64,000 bases of DNA from Agromyces sp. CF514 (GTDB lineage: Bacteria; Actinomycetota; Actinomycetes; Actinomycetales; Microbacteriaceae), in contig NZ_FOZD01000002.1 of NCBI RefSeq assembly GCF_900113185.1, positions 496,001 to 560,000 of the forward strand, read 5' to 3'. Numbering within the stretch: position 1 is the stretch's first letter; each line of letters begins with the position of its first letter. Below, piece by piece: positions 56,395 through 64,000 of this stretch. The position numbers and the translations under genes were made by a program. The notes under the pieces are model-generated. The model did not search any database and had not been told where the DNA came from. It saw nothing but the letters and a program-made list of their open reading frames with translations.

Positions 56395-59300
56395 ATGAAG
56401 CTCAAAGTCGGACTCCGGCGCCAGCAGGGGGCGCCCGTCGACCTCGTCATCACGACGGATGCCACCGCCACCGTCGGCGACGTCGCCACCGCGATCGCGC
56501 ACAACGACCCGGCTTCTGCCGGACTGCGCGGTGCGACGGGCCTCAGCCTCGCGGTCGCGCCGCCGACCTCGAGCGAGCCGATCGTGCTCGACCCGCAGGT
56601 GCTCATCGGCGATGCCGCGATCGGCTCCGGCTTCAACGCGGCGGTCGTCGCCGGCCATGCCGCGGGTTCGCAGGGCGGACAGCCAGGGGTCGGCGCCGTG
56701 CTGCGCGTGCACAACGGTCCCGACGCCGGCCGCGACTACCCGCTGCCGCGAGGTGCGAGCATCATCGGCCGCGCCGCAGGGGCGGACATCGTGCTGGTCG
56801 ACGCGCTCGCCTCCAAGCGCCACGCGCGCGTCGAGGTCGACCAGTCCTCGATCGAGCTCGTCGACCTGAACTCGGCCAACGGGCTCGTCGTCGACGGCGG
56901 TCTCGTGCAGCGCGTCCGCGTGATCCCCGGCCAGAAGATCACGATCGGCGACACCGACATCTCCTTCTCGCTCGTCGCCCCGAGCGACGCCGCCCCAGCG
57001 GCCGACCCGGTGCTCGAACGCGGCGGGTCGCTCATGTTCAACCGTTCGCCGCGCGTCGAGGAGCGCTACCCGGGCACCGAGCACCGGCATCCGACCGTTC
57101 CGAACGAGTCCGAGCCACGCCTGTTCCCGTGGCCCATGATCGTCGCGCCCGTCATGCTCGGCTTCGCGATGTACGTCATCACCGGGCGCGCGACATCGCT
57201 CATCATCGTCGCCATGTCACCGCTCATGATGCTCGGCAACTTCATCGGCCAGCGCACCCAGCAGGGCAAGAAGCTGCGGCTCGAGATCGACACGTTCGAG
57301 ACGCAGATCGAGGACCTCGAGGAGAGGCTCGCGAAGGAGACCGTGGTCGAGCGTGCGCGACGCCATGAGGAGTCGCCCGCAGTCGCCTCCGTCTACGAAC
57401 AGGCCATGCGCCTCGGCCCGCTGCTCTGGACCCGTCGCCCCGAGCACTGGAACTTCCTCGCGCTGCGACTCGGCGTCGGGCGTGCCCGCAGCCGCAACAC
57501 GGTCGCGCAGTCCAACGAGCTCAAGGGCATCGCCCGGTTCGCGCGCCAGGTCGACGTGCTGCGCGACCGGCACGAGTTCATCGACGACGTCCCGCTCGTC
57601 GAGATGCTGCCGAGCTCGGGCGCCATCGGCATCGCAGGCCCCCGTCATCTCGCGGCCGACGTGCTGCGCGGCCTCGGAGTGCAGCTGTTCGGCCTGCACG
57701 CGCCGAACGAACTCATCACCGCGGCGATCGTCGACCCCGCGTGGGCGCGTGAGATCGAGTGGATGAAGTGGCTCCCGCACACCACGAGCCCGAAGTCGCC
57801 GTTCGCCGACCTCGCCCTCGCCGACAGCCAATCCGCGGGCACCGCCCTGCTCAATGCGCTCGAAGAGACGATCCTCGGGCGGCTCTCGGGCACCGCGAGC
57901 CGCCGCGGGCCGCTCAGCACCGACGACTCGACCATGTCGCTCGGCGCCCGTGTCGGCGGCTCGGGCGGCTCGCCGGGCGATCTCGACGGCGACCTCGCCC
58001 TCGTGCTCATCGTCACCAACGACGCCCCCGTCGACCGGCCCCGCCTCACCCAGGTCATCGAGCGCGGTGCGGATGCCGGCATCTTCACGATCTTCCTCGC
58101 GCCCACCGTCGAGTCGCTGCCCGCCGCGTGCCGCACGTTCATCGACGCGACCGACGGACTCGAGCACGCCCGCGTCGGCTACGTGCGCGCGGGCGAGGAC
58201 TATCGCGAGGCGGTCATCGAGGGCGTCTCGAACCAGTACGCAGAGGTCTTCGCGAAGCGGCTCGCGCCCGTCGTCGACTCGAGCTCGGTCACCGCCGACT
58301 CGACCGACCTGCCGCGCAGCGTCTCGCTGCTGCGCCTGCTCGGCACCGACCTCGCGGCGCAGCCCTCGACCGCGGTCGAGCGCTGGCGGCAGAACAACTC
58401 GATCCTCGACCGCACGCGCGGCACCCGACCGCGCCTGAAGCGCGCCGGCACGCTCAAGGCCTTCATCGGCCAAGGCAGTCCCGACGCGATGTCGCTCGAC
58501 CTGCGCACCCAGGGTCCGCACGCGCTCGTCGGCGGCACCACGGGTTCGGGCAAGTCCGAGTTCCTGCAGGCGTGGGTGCTCGGCATGGCCGCCGAGTACA
58601 GCCCCGACCGGGTCACGTTCCTCTTCGTCGACTACAAGGGCGGGTCCGCGTTCGCCGACTGCGTCGAGCTGCCGCACTGCGTCGGGCTCGTGACCGACCT
58701 GAGCCCCCACCTCGTCCGCCGCGCGCTCACGAGCCTCCGGGCCGAGCTGCACCACCGCGAGCACCTGTTCAACCGCAAGAAGGCGAAGGACCTCCTCGAG
58801 CTCGAGAAGCGCCAGGATCCCGAGACGCCCCCGGCGCTCGTGCTCGTCATCGACGAGTTCGCGGCCCTCGCGGGCGAGGTGCCCGAGTTCGTCGACGGCG
58901 TCGTCGACATCGCGCAGCGCGGTCGCTCGCTCGGCATCCACCTGATCATGGCCACCCAGCGGCCCGCCGGCGTCATCAAGGACAACCTGCGCGCCAACAC
59001 GAACCTCAGGGTCGCGCTGCGCATGGCGGATGTCTCCGACTCGAACGACGTCGTCGGCGACCCCGTCGCGGGCACGTTCGATCCCTCGATCCCGGGTCGC
59101 GGCATCGCCAAGACCGGGCCAGGGCGACTCGTGCCGTTCCAGTCCGGCTACGCCGGCGGATGGACGAGCGAGGCGCCGGAGGTCGCGCAGGCGAAGGTCG
59201 CCGAACTCCGGTTCGGCGGCGCGATCGTGTGGGAGGGCGAGGCCGAGGGCGAGTCCGACACCCACGATGAGGACCTCGGCCCGAACGACCAGAAGCGGCT

Positions 59301-60906
59301 CGTGAAGAACCTCATCGCCGCGGCGTCCGAGGCTCGGATCCCGGCTCCTCGCCGGCCGTGGCTCGACGACCTGGCGACCACCGTCGACCTGCGCGCGCTG
59401 CCGCAGGACGGCGACTCCCGGATCCCGCTCGGCCTCGCCGACATCCCCGAGCGCCAGCTCCAGGAGCCGATGTACTTCACGCCCGACACCGACGGCCACA
59501 TGCTCGTCTACGGCACGAGCGGTGCCGGCAAGTCCACCGCACTGCGCTCGATCGCGATCGCCGTCGGTGCGCGGCCCGACCTGTCGCGCGCAGTGGTCTA
59601 CGGCCTCGACTTCGGCACCGGATCCCTGCGCGCGATCGAGGACCTGCCGCACGTCGGCTCGATCGTGCCCGGCGACGACGCCGAGCGCGTGCAGCGGCTG
59701 CTCCGCAACATCCGATCGGTGCTCGATGAACGCGCCAAGCGGTTCTCGGCCGTGAACGCTGCGACACTCTCCGAGTACCGGGCCATCACGGGCCGCACCG
59801 ACGAGTCGCGCATCCTGCTGCTCATCGACGGCTTCGGCACCTTCAAGCAGGAGTGGGAGACCACGTCGGCGCGTTCGCCGTTCTACGCGATCTTCATGCG
59901 ACTGCTCGGCGAGGGGCGCCCGCTCGGCATCCACGCCATCGTCACGGCCGACCGCTACGGCGCCGTGCCGACCGCGGTCAGCGCGAACGTGTCCAAGCGC
60001 ATCATCCTGCGGATGTCGGATGACGGCGCGTACGCGATCCTCGGTGCCCCGAAAGACGTGCTCAACGAGCGCAGCGCCCCGGGGCGCGCCATCGTCGACG
60101 GGTTCGAGACGCAGATCGCGGCCATCGGCGGCACCGCGAACGTCGCCGAGCAGACGAGCGCCATGCAGGAGTTCGCGGCAGCGCTCCGCGCACGCGGAGC
60201 CGTCGAGGCGTCCGAGATCGGCGCGCTGCCGACTTCGCTGGTGCCGACCGAACTGCCCGACCAGGTCGACGGGCAACCCGTCATCGGCGTCTCCGACGAC
60301 CTGCTCGGTCCCAAGGGCTTCGAGCCGATCGGCACGTTCGTGATCGCCGGACCGCCGAAGAGCGGCAAGTCGAACGCGCTGCGCGCGCTCGTGACGTCGA
60401 TGCGGCGGTTCGACCCGGCGGCCGAGCTGTTCCACTTCGGCGGACGCCGGGCGGTGCTGCGCGAGTTCGCGCCGTGGCGGCGTTCGGCGACGAACATCGA
60501 AGACGCCAGGGCGCTCGCGAAGGAACTCGTGGGCATCGTCGGCGACGAGTCGATCCCCGGCCGCATCATGATCGTCGTCGAGAACGTCACCGAGTTCGGC
60601 GACACCGACGCCGAGCGCCCCCTCAAGGAGCTGTTCCAGGCGATCAACCGCAGCGACCACTTCCTCGTCGGCGACGGGGACGTGTCGCAGCTCAGCTCGG
60701 GGTACGGCCTCGTGGGCGAGCTCAAGGCCGGTCGTCGCGGCATCGCGCTCCGCCCCGAGACCTACGACGGTGACTCGCTGTTCAAGGTGCCCTTCCCGAA
60801 GGTCGCCCGCCACGAGTACCCGGAGGGCCGTGGCATCTTCGTCGAGAACGGCGCATTCGTGACCGTGCAGCTGCCGCTCGTGGGCGAGCAGCCGCTCGGT
60901 GGGTAG
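56395..60906 (+). CDS. EssC/EccC-like type VII secretion FtsK/SpoIIIE ATPase with FHA domain
   Basis: 1503 residues. A ubiquitin-like N-terminal part (1-95) is followed by an FHA domain (about 100-195; IGRAAG, SKRHARV, NSANG), two membrane helices (about 240-285), and three FtsK/SpoIIIE domains. P-loops: GGTTGSGKSE (about 713), GTSGAGKST (about 1040), GPPKSGKSN (about 1319). Only domain 1 has a normal Walker B (VLVIDEFAAL); domains 2 and 3 read LLIDGF and IVVENV, so they are probably regulatory. It is the central motor that recognises and exports WXG100 substrates. The layout resembles Firmicute EssC more than mycobacterial EccC. ATG 56395. Confidence 0.92.
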   Translation: MKLKVGLRRQQGAPVDLVITTDATATVGDVATAIAHNDPASAGLRGATGLSLAVAPPTSSEPIVLDPQVLIGDAAIGSGFNAAVVAGHAAGSQGGQPGVGAVLRVHNGPDAGRDYPLPRGASIIGRAAGADIVLVDALASKRHARVEVDQSSIELVDLNSANGLVVDGGLVQRVRVIPGQKITIGDTDISFSLVAPSDAAPAADPVLERGGSLMFNRSPRVEERYPGTEHRHPTVPNESEPRLFPWPMIVAPVMLGFAMYVITGRATSLIIVAMSPLMMLGNFIGQRTQQGKKLRLEIDTFETQIEDLEERLAKETVVERARRHEESPAVASVYEQAMRLGPLLWTRRPEHWNFLALRLGVGRARSRNTVAQSNELKGIARFARQVDVLRDRHEFIDDVPLVEMLPSSGAIGIAGPRHLAADVLRGLGVQLFGLHAPNELITAAIVDPAWAREIEWMKWLPHTTSPKSPFADLALADSQSAGTALLNALEETILGRLSGTASRRGPLSTDDSTMSLGARVGGSGGSPGDLDGDLALVLIVTNDAPVDRPRLTQVIERGADAGIFTIFLAPTVESLPAACRTFIDATDGLEHARVGYVRAGEDYREAVIEGVSNQYAEVFAKRLAPVVDSSSVTADSTDLPRSVSLLRLLGTDLAAQPSTAVERWRQNNSILDRTRGTRPRLKRAGTLKAFIGQGSPDAMSLDLRTQGPHALVGGTTGSGKSEFLQAWVLGMAAEYSPDRVTFLFVDYKGGSAFADCVELPHCVGLVTDLSPHLVRRALTSLRAELHHREHLFNRKKAKDLLELEKRQDPETPPALVLVIDEFAALAGEVPEFVDGVVDIAQRGRSLGIHLIMATQRPAGVIKDNLRANTNLRVALRMADVSDSNDVVGDPVAGTFDPSIPGRGIAKTGPGRLVPFQSGYAGGWTSEAPEVAQAKVAELRFGGAIVWEGEAEGESDTHDEDLGPNDQKRLVKNLIAAASEARIPAPRRPWLDDLATTVDLRALPQDGDSRIPLGLADIPERQLQEPMYFTPDTDGHMLVYGTSGAGKSTALRSIAIAVGARPDLSRAVVYGLDFGTGSLRAIEDLPHVGSIVPGDDAERVQRLLRNIRSVLDERAKRFSAVNAATLSEYRAITGRTDESRILLLIDGFGTFKQEWETTSARSPFYAIFMRLLGEGRPLGIHAIVTADRYGAVPTAVSANVSKRIILRMSDDGAYAILGAPKDVLNERSAPGRAIVDGFETQIAAIGGTANVAEQTSAMQEFAAALRARGAVEASEIGALPTSLVPTELPDQVDGQPVIGVSDDLLGPKGFEPIGTFVIAGPPKSGKSNALRALVTSMRRFDPAAELFHFGGRRAVLREFAPWRRSATNIEDARALAKELVGIVGDESIPGRIMIVVENVTEFGDTDAERPLKELFQAINRSDHFLVGDGDVSQLSSGYGLVGELKAGRRGIALRPETYDGDSLFKVPFPKVARHEYPEGRGIFVENGAFVTVQLPLVGEQPLGG

Positions 60907-60915
60907 TCCTCCCCA

Positions 60916-60945
60916 TTGGGTGCGTCACCGGGATGCACCTATCTT
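60916..60945 (+). promoter_or_regulatory. Internal promoter before the WXG100 gene
   Basis: TTGGGT (60916-60921), 18 bases, TATCTT (60940-60945), in the gap after the ATPase. It would give extra transcription of the small secreted protein. Confidence 0.45.
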
Positions 60946-60999
60946 GGGGGAGGCAGGGCGCGCCGAGGCGGGCCGAGACATCAAGGAAAAGGGTGCAAG

Positions 61000-61287
61000 A
61001 TGGCAGACTTCAAGGCTTCTTACGGCGAGATGGAATCGATGGCCGGCAAGCTCGACAGCGGTCGTGAGGACATCGGCGACGTGCTCCGCCGCCTGAAGGA
61101 CGACGTCGACCGCCTGCTCGGCGACGACTTCAAGACGCAGCACGCGTCGGGCAAGTTCGGCGAGGGCTACACCGAGCTGACCACCGGCCTCGAGAAGGCG
61201 ATCGAGGGCATCAGCGACATGGGCGACTCGCTCCGCAAGATGATGCAGGCGATCAAGGACACCGACCAGGCGCTCGCCGGCAACTGA
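61000..61287 (+). CDS. WXG100-family (Esx-like) secreted protein without the Trp-X-Gly motif
   Basis: 95 residues, the standard size of the family, predicted to form two helices joined by a turn. The turn, where WXG normally lies, reads DDFKTQHASGKFGEGY: no Trp occurs anywhere in the protein. The C-terminus ends DTDQALAGN. Its size, helical pattern and position after the EssC-like ATPase support an Esx-type substrate or chaperone. ATG 61000 follows AAGG at 60983. A hairpin after the gene (61320-61343) sets it apart from the next one. Confidence 0.85.
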   Translation: MADFKASYGEMESMAGKLDSGREDIGDVLRRLKDDVDRLLGDDFKTQHASGKFGEGYTELTTGLEKAIEGISDMGDSLRKMMQAIKDTDQALAGN

Positions 61288-61319
61288 TCATTCGCTGCGC
61301 CCGAGGGCGACGCGCGACA

Positions 61320-61343
61320 GGGGAGGGCCGTTCGGTCCTCCCC
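61320..61343 (+). terminator. Hairpin after the WXG100 gene
   Basis: 10-bp stem (61320-61329 with 61334-61343; one G-U pair) with a 4-base loop. It is likely a partial terminator that lets the small secreted protein be made in excess. Confidence 0.6.
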
Positions 61344-61393
61344 TCGGCAGCCCCCGGAGTGCCTGAACGACTCCGAGCGGAAGGAACGAGCAC

Positions 61394-61729
61394 ATGGCCG
61401 GACCCGATGTCGACCTCGACTTCGACGATCTCAAGCAGATGACGTCCGATCTCGGCACGTTCGTGACGGAGTTCGAGAACATCGGCGATGCGACCGACGA
61501 CGTGCAGGACGCGGTCGGTCAGCCGCAGGGGCGCGGAACCCTTCGCAGCCGCGTCGGCGACTTCGAGAGCGGGTGGAACGGCAATCGCGAGGTCATCCTC
61601 GAAGGGCTCACCAACATCCGCGACCACCTCAAGGCCATCGTCGACGGGTTCACGGAGACCGATGTGAAGCTCGCGACCCCGTCGCCGTCGCCCGGCCCTG
61701 CGCCGACCCCCGCGGGCGGACCGCGATGA
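61394..61729 (+). CDS. Second small Esx-like protein with W-N-G motif
   Basis: 111 residues. It is helical, with an acidic N-terminus, and a Trp-Asn-Gly (residues 61-63, in SGWNGNR) at the expected turn between two helices. A Pro/Ser-rich tail follows the second helix. It is not a textbook WXG100 but fits the partner role to the Trp-less protein upstream. A ribosome-binding site (GAAGGAACGAG) precedes ATG 61394. The next gene starts 34 bases downstream. Confidence 0.7.
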   Translation: MAGPDVDLDFDDLKQMTSDLGTFVTEFENIGDATDDVQDAVGQPQGRGTLRSRVGDFESGWNGNREVILEGLTNIRDHLKAIVDGFTETDVKLATPSPSPGPAPTPAGGPR

Positions 61730-61763
61730 CGATCGACGACCACACCAGACGCGGAGGCATCCG

Positions 61764-63155
61764 ATGACCTACGGCGGAACGCTTCGCTCCCCGAACCGGC
61801 ACTACCTGCTCTCCGAGCTCGACGGCTCGCCCTCGAAGATCGAGGCCGCGGGCAACCACTACATCGAGATCGGCGAGCGCATGTCGGCCACCGCCGACGA
61901 GTTGAAGAAGCTCGGCGACGGCGAGAAGTACAAGGCCGAGAGCCTCGACAAGGTGCGTGAGTCCGCCCGGGAGATGCAGGGCGAACTGCGCAAGGTCGGC
62001 GCCCGCTACGAGAAGACGGGCCCGGTGCTGGTCACGTACGCCGGCGCGCTGCGCACCGCGCGGAACACCACGGTCGACCCGTACGTCGAGCGCATTGCCG
62101 CCGCGCATCAGGCGCACCTCGACGCCGAGGCCGATCGCCGCCACGCGCAGGGCGAGGTCGACGACAACAACACGACGTGGGTCTGGGAGCAGGAGGCGAC
62201 CGACCAGCAGAAGGCCGTCGCCAACGCCGCACTGGCCGAGGCCAAGGGTGCGGCCAAGGCGGCGGAGCACGCCCTCGAAGACCTGTGGGAGTCGTTCGAG
62301 AGCGGCTTCTCGGCCTGGGACGAGGCGTACGACAGGGCCGTCGGCGGCATCGAAGACGCGATGGAGGCCTCCGGGGTCGACGACAGCTGGTGGGAGGACC
62401 TGCTCGACGGCATCGCGACCGTCGCGACCGTCGTCGCCACCGTCGCCGTCATCGCGGCCCTGATCATCGGCGGCCCGATCACGCTCATCGTCGCGACCAT
62501 CGCGGGCATCGTCGCCCTCGCCGCGCATTGCATCATGATGGCGGCCGGCTCCAAGCGCGTGAGTTGGACCGACATCGCGTTCGACCTGATCGGCGTGCTC
62601 CCGTTCCTCGGCGCGTTCGGAAAGGGACTCAAGGCCGGGCAGGGCGCCCTCGGAGCGTTCAAGGCCGGACTCGGCTTCGGCGGCACCGCGAAGGGCTTCC
62701 TGGCGATCGGGCGCAACGCCGTCGTCCGCGACCTCCGCACCGTCGTGGGTGCCGGCCGAGGCGCGGGCAACCGCGCACTGCGCGAGGCGATGGCGTCGGG
62801 TCTCGCCGACGACATCCTGAAGGGCACCCGCGGCACCTGGTACGGCAACGCGTGGAACGCGCTCCGCAGCGGGGGCTCGCGCTTCGACGGCGAGGCGTAC
62901 ACGGTCAGCCAGCGGCTCGCGACCGCGTGGACGGGCGGCGGCGTCATGCCGACCGGCGGCCGTGCCGTGACCTGGGCTGCGCAGTACAGTGCGATGCCCT
63001 CGATCGCCGGGCAGGGCCTCAACCTCTGGAACACCGGTTACGGTGGGTACCAGACCCTGCAGGCCGCGCAGGTCCCGTTGCCCGACATCCCCGACTTCGT
63101 CGGCGCGGGGTTCGACCTGATCGGCGATGGCATCGACGCGATCCGCGGCCGCTGA
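61764..63155 (+). CDS. Large candidate type VII substrate with helical N-terminus and hydrophobic hairpin
   Basis: 463 residues. The N-terminal 200 residues are long helices rich in Ala, Glu and Lys, like the LXG/WXG-like targeting domains of type VII effectors. A very hydrophobic stretch (about 216-262, two helices) and a Gly-rich region follow. There is no recognised toxin fold and no clear catalytic motif. A WVWEQ, WDEAYD and SWWEDLLD series is rich in Trp. It may be a secreted substrate or a membrane-inserting effector. ATG 61764 follows CGGAGG at 61752-61757. The gene downstream could encode a chaperone or immunity protein. Confidence 0.68.
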   Translation: MTYGGTLRSPNRHYLLSELDGSPSKIEAAGNHYIEIGERMSATADELKKLGDGEKYKAESLDKVRESAREMQGELRKVGARYEKTGPVLVTYAGALRTARNTTVDPYVERIAAAHQAHLDAEADRRHAQGEVDDNNTTWVWEQEATDQQKAVANAALAEAKGAAKAAEHALEDLWESFESGFSAWDEAYDRAVGGIEDAMEASGVDDSWWEDLLDGIATVATVVATVAVIAALIIGGPITLIVATIAGIVALAAHCIMMAAGSKRVSWTDIAFDLIGVLPFLGAFGKGLKAGQGALGAFKAGLGFGGTAKGFLAIGRNAVVRDLRTVVGAGRGAGNRALREAMASGLADDILKGTRGTWYGNAWNALRSGGSRFDGEAYTVSQRLATAWTGGGVMPTGGRAVTWAAQYSAMPSIAGQGLNLWNTGYGGYQTLQAAQVPLPDIPDFVGAGFDLIGDGIDAIRGR

Positions 63156-63189
63156 CCTGCACCAGAACCGCTGAAAGACGAGGGCCCGC

Positions 63190-63798
63190 TTGAGCTCGCT
63201 GCGCGATGAACTCACCGGCGTGACGGCACCGAAGGTGTCGTACACGCTGCTGTGCCCGCCCGGATGGACCAAGGTGCCGCCGGCCGCGCTCACCGACGAG
63301 GCGGTCTCCGCGCACGCGCTGAACGCCATGAGGGGTGCCGGCCGTGCGGATCTCGTGCTCGAGTTCCGCACGATGCTGTCGCAGCTCAAGTCCTCGCTCC
63401 GCGAGCGCGGCGTGTTCGAGGTGTACGTCGCACCCGAGCGCGAGGGCGTGCCCATGCCCGCGATGATCGCGGTCTCGCCGTTCGTCCTCCCGTCGGGCGT
63501 GACGTGGGATGCAGCGCTGGCTCGCCTCGCGAAGGGCGGCGAGGTCGAGGTCGCCCCCGCCGACGTCGTCATGCACCTCATCCGCCGCCGTTCCGAGTTC
63601 CGCGACGCGTCGGCGGCGGTGAAGACCGACGAGCTCATGTACGTCGTGCCCGTGCCGGGCGGCGACGGGCGTCGATCGCTCGTCTTCCAGGTCTCGGTGC
63701 TCTCGGTCGACGACGAGAACTCCGCCGAGCTCGCCAAGGGCCTCGTCTTCGCATGCGAGGCGATCATGTCGACCTTCGCGTGGGTGACCGCGGCATGA
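63190..63798 (+). CDS. Small soluble protein in the type VII operon, unknown function
   Basis: 202 residues, alpha/beta in character, with no membrane segment or signal. PKVSYTLLCPPGWTKVPP opens the protein, and LVFQVSVLSVD forms a C-terminal strand. Proteins of this kind in type VII loci resemble EspG-like or immunity-type chaperones, but I do not recognise the family. TTG 63190 is taken as the start because a GACGAGGG purine stretch lies just upstream and the next ATG would lose a conserved-looking strand. It overlaps the following gene by 4 bases. Confidence 0.65.
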   Translation: MSSLRDELTGVTAPKVSYTLLCPPGWTKVPPAALTDEAVSAHALNAMRGAGRADLVLEFRTMLSQLKSSLRERGVFEVYVAPEREGVPMPAMIAVSPFVLPSGVTWDAALARLAKGGEVEVAPADVVMHLIRRRSEFRDASAAVKTDELMYVVPVPGGDGRRSLVFQVSVLSVDDENSAELAKGLVFACEAIMSTFAWVTAA

Positions 63799-64000
63799 CG
63801 ACGAACGCCTTCCCGATCTCGTTCGACGCCGAACGGTGGATCCGCGTACCCGTCGCGTTCGCCGACGAGCAGTGGGCCTCCGGCGCGGAGTGGGCCGAGT
63901 GGATCGCCGACGAGGTCACGCAGGGCCGCGAATCGGCGGCCGGGTTCCGCGACCCGATCCGCGATCAGGCGGCCGCGATCGCCGCGTTCCCGACCGAGCA
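63795..64000 (+). CDS. Unidentified protein, 5' part only, in the type VII operon
   Basis: 68 residues before the window ends. ATG 63795 overlaps the previous stop (ATGA), so the two are translationally coupled. The visible part is soluble and Trp-rich: AERWIRVPVAFADEQW and EWAEWIADEV. The family cannot be judged from this fragment. Confidence 0.6.
   Translation, partial: MTTNAFPISFDAERWIRVPVAFADEQWASGAEWAEWIADEVTQGRESAAGFRDPIRDQAAAIAAFPTE

Noticed and set aside
57217..60813. 1198-codon minus-strand frame across the type VII ATPase
   Set aside because: Low-complexity antisense translation of a clearly coding gene.
61000..61287. Pseudogene because the WXG motif is missing
   Set aside because: The frame is intact, has normal length and helix pattern, its own ribosome-binding site and promoter, and sits in the right operon place.

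Overview
The window comes from a high-GC actinobacterium. GC is about 70%, codons end in G or C, GTG and TTG starts are common, and many genes have a TANNNT box 6-7 bases before the start codon. DUF6412 beside a short YidC, DUF5997 beside a LysR-like gene, the EssC-like ATPase with Esx proteins downstream of rpoBC, and the overall style fit Microbacteriaceae (an Agromyces- or Microbacterium-like organism). The genus is an inference. No rRNA, tRNA, insertion sequence, phage gene or CRISPR array was recognised.

Layout. 0-3.2 kb: the end of an aldehyde dehydrogenase, a small GlsB/YeaQ membrane protein, DUF6412, a YidC/Oxa1 insertase, and tatA-tatB on the other strand. 3.6-11 kb: a four-gene exported-protein operon with a giant PQQ-type sugar dehydrogenase-like protein, a Tat-exported sugar isomerase/epimerase, a repetitive secreted protein with a WxL-like C-terminus, and a DUF916/WxLIP-like membrane-anchored partner. 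It is followed by 0.8 kb of repeat-rich non-coding DNA. 11.8-19.3 kb: a sugar catabolic locus with a ROK repressor, a ribose-type ABC importer (permease, ATPase, lipoprotein), a Gfo/Idh/MocA dehydrogenase and an isomerase. 19.4-23.2 kb: housekeeping and accessory enzymes (amidotransferase, HTH-less LysR-like protein/DUF5997 pair, esterase, NUDIX-like, deazaflavin reductase). 23.3-31 kb: a LacI regulator divergent from three secreted discoidin-domain proteins (glycoside hydrolase, DUF1996, beta-helix); a clear promoter and operator-like sites lie in the gap. 31-46 kb: nucleoside hydrolase, GNAT, DEAD-box helicase, DUF1684, SRPBCC, a coiled-coil membrane protein, ComB-like, CGNR, SprT-like, a lipoprotein PQQ dehydrogenase, the 5-oxoprolinase operon pxpABC, two tandem spermidine-synthase-like proteins and a membrane protein. 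46-53.7 kb: rpoB-rpoC with a strong promoter and a strong terminator. 53.8-64 kb: a membrane protein and then a type VII (ESX/Ess-like) secretion operon that runs off the right edge.

How the parts work together. The 3.6-11 kb operon looks like a cell-surface sugar-oxidation and attachment unit whose Tat substrate sits beside tatAB. The 12-19 kb locus could import and process the resulting or a related sugar (inference). The 24-31 kb genes look like a LacI-controlled polysaccharide utilisation set. The type VII locus contains an RDD-FHA protein, an EssC-like three-P-loop ATPase with its own FHA domain, a Trp-less WXG100 protein, a Trp-containing small partner, a large alpha-helical candidate substrate, and two small cytosolic-looking proteins.
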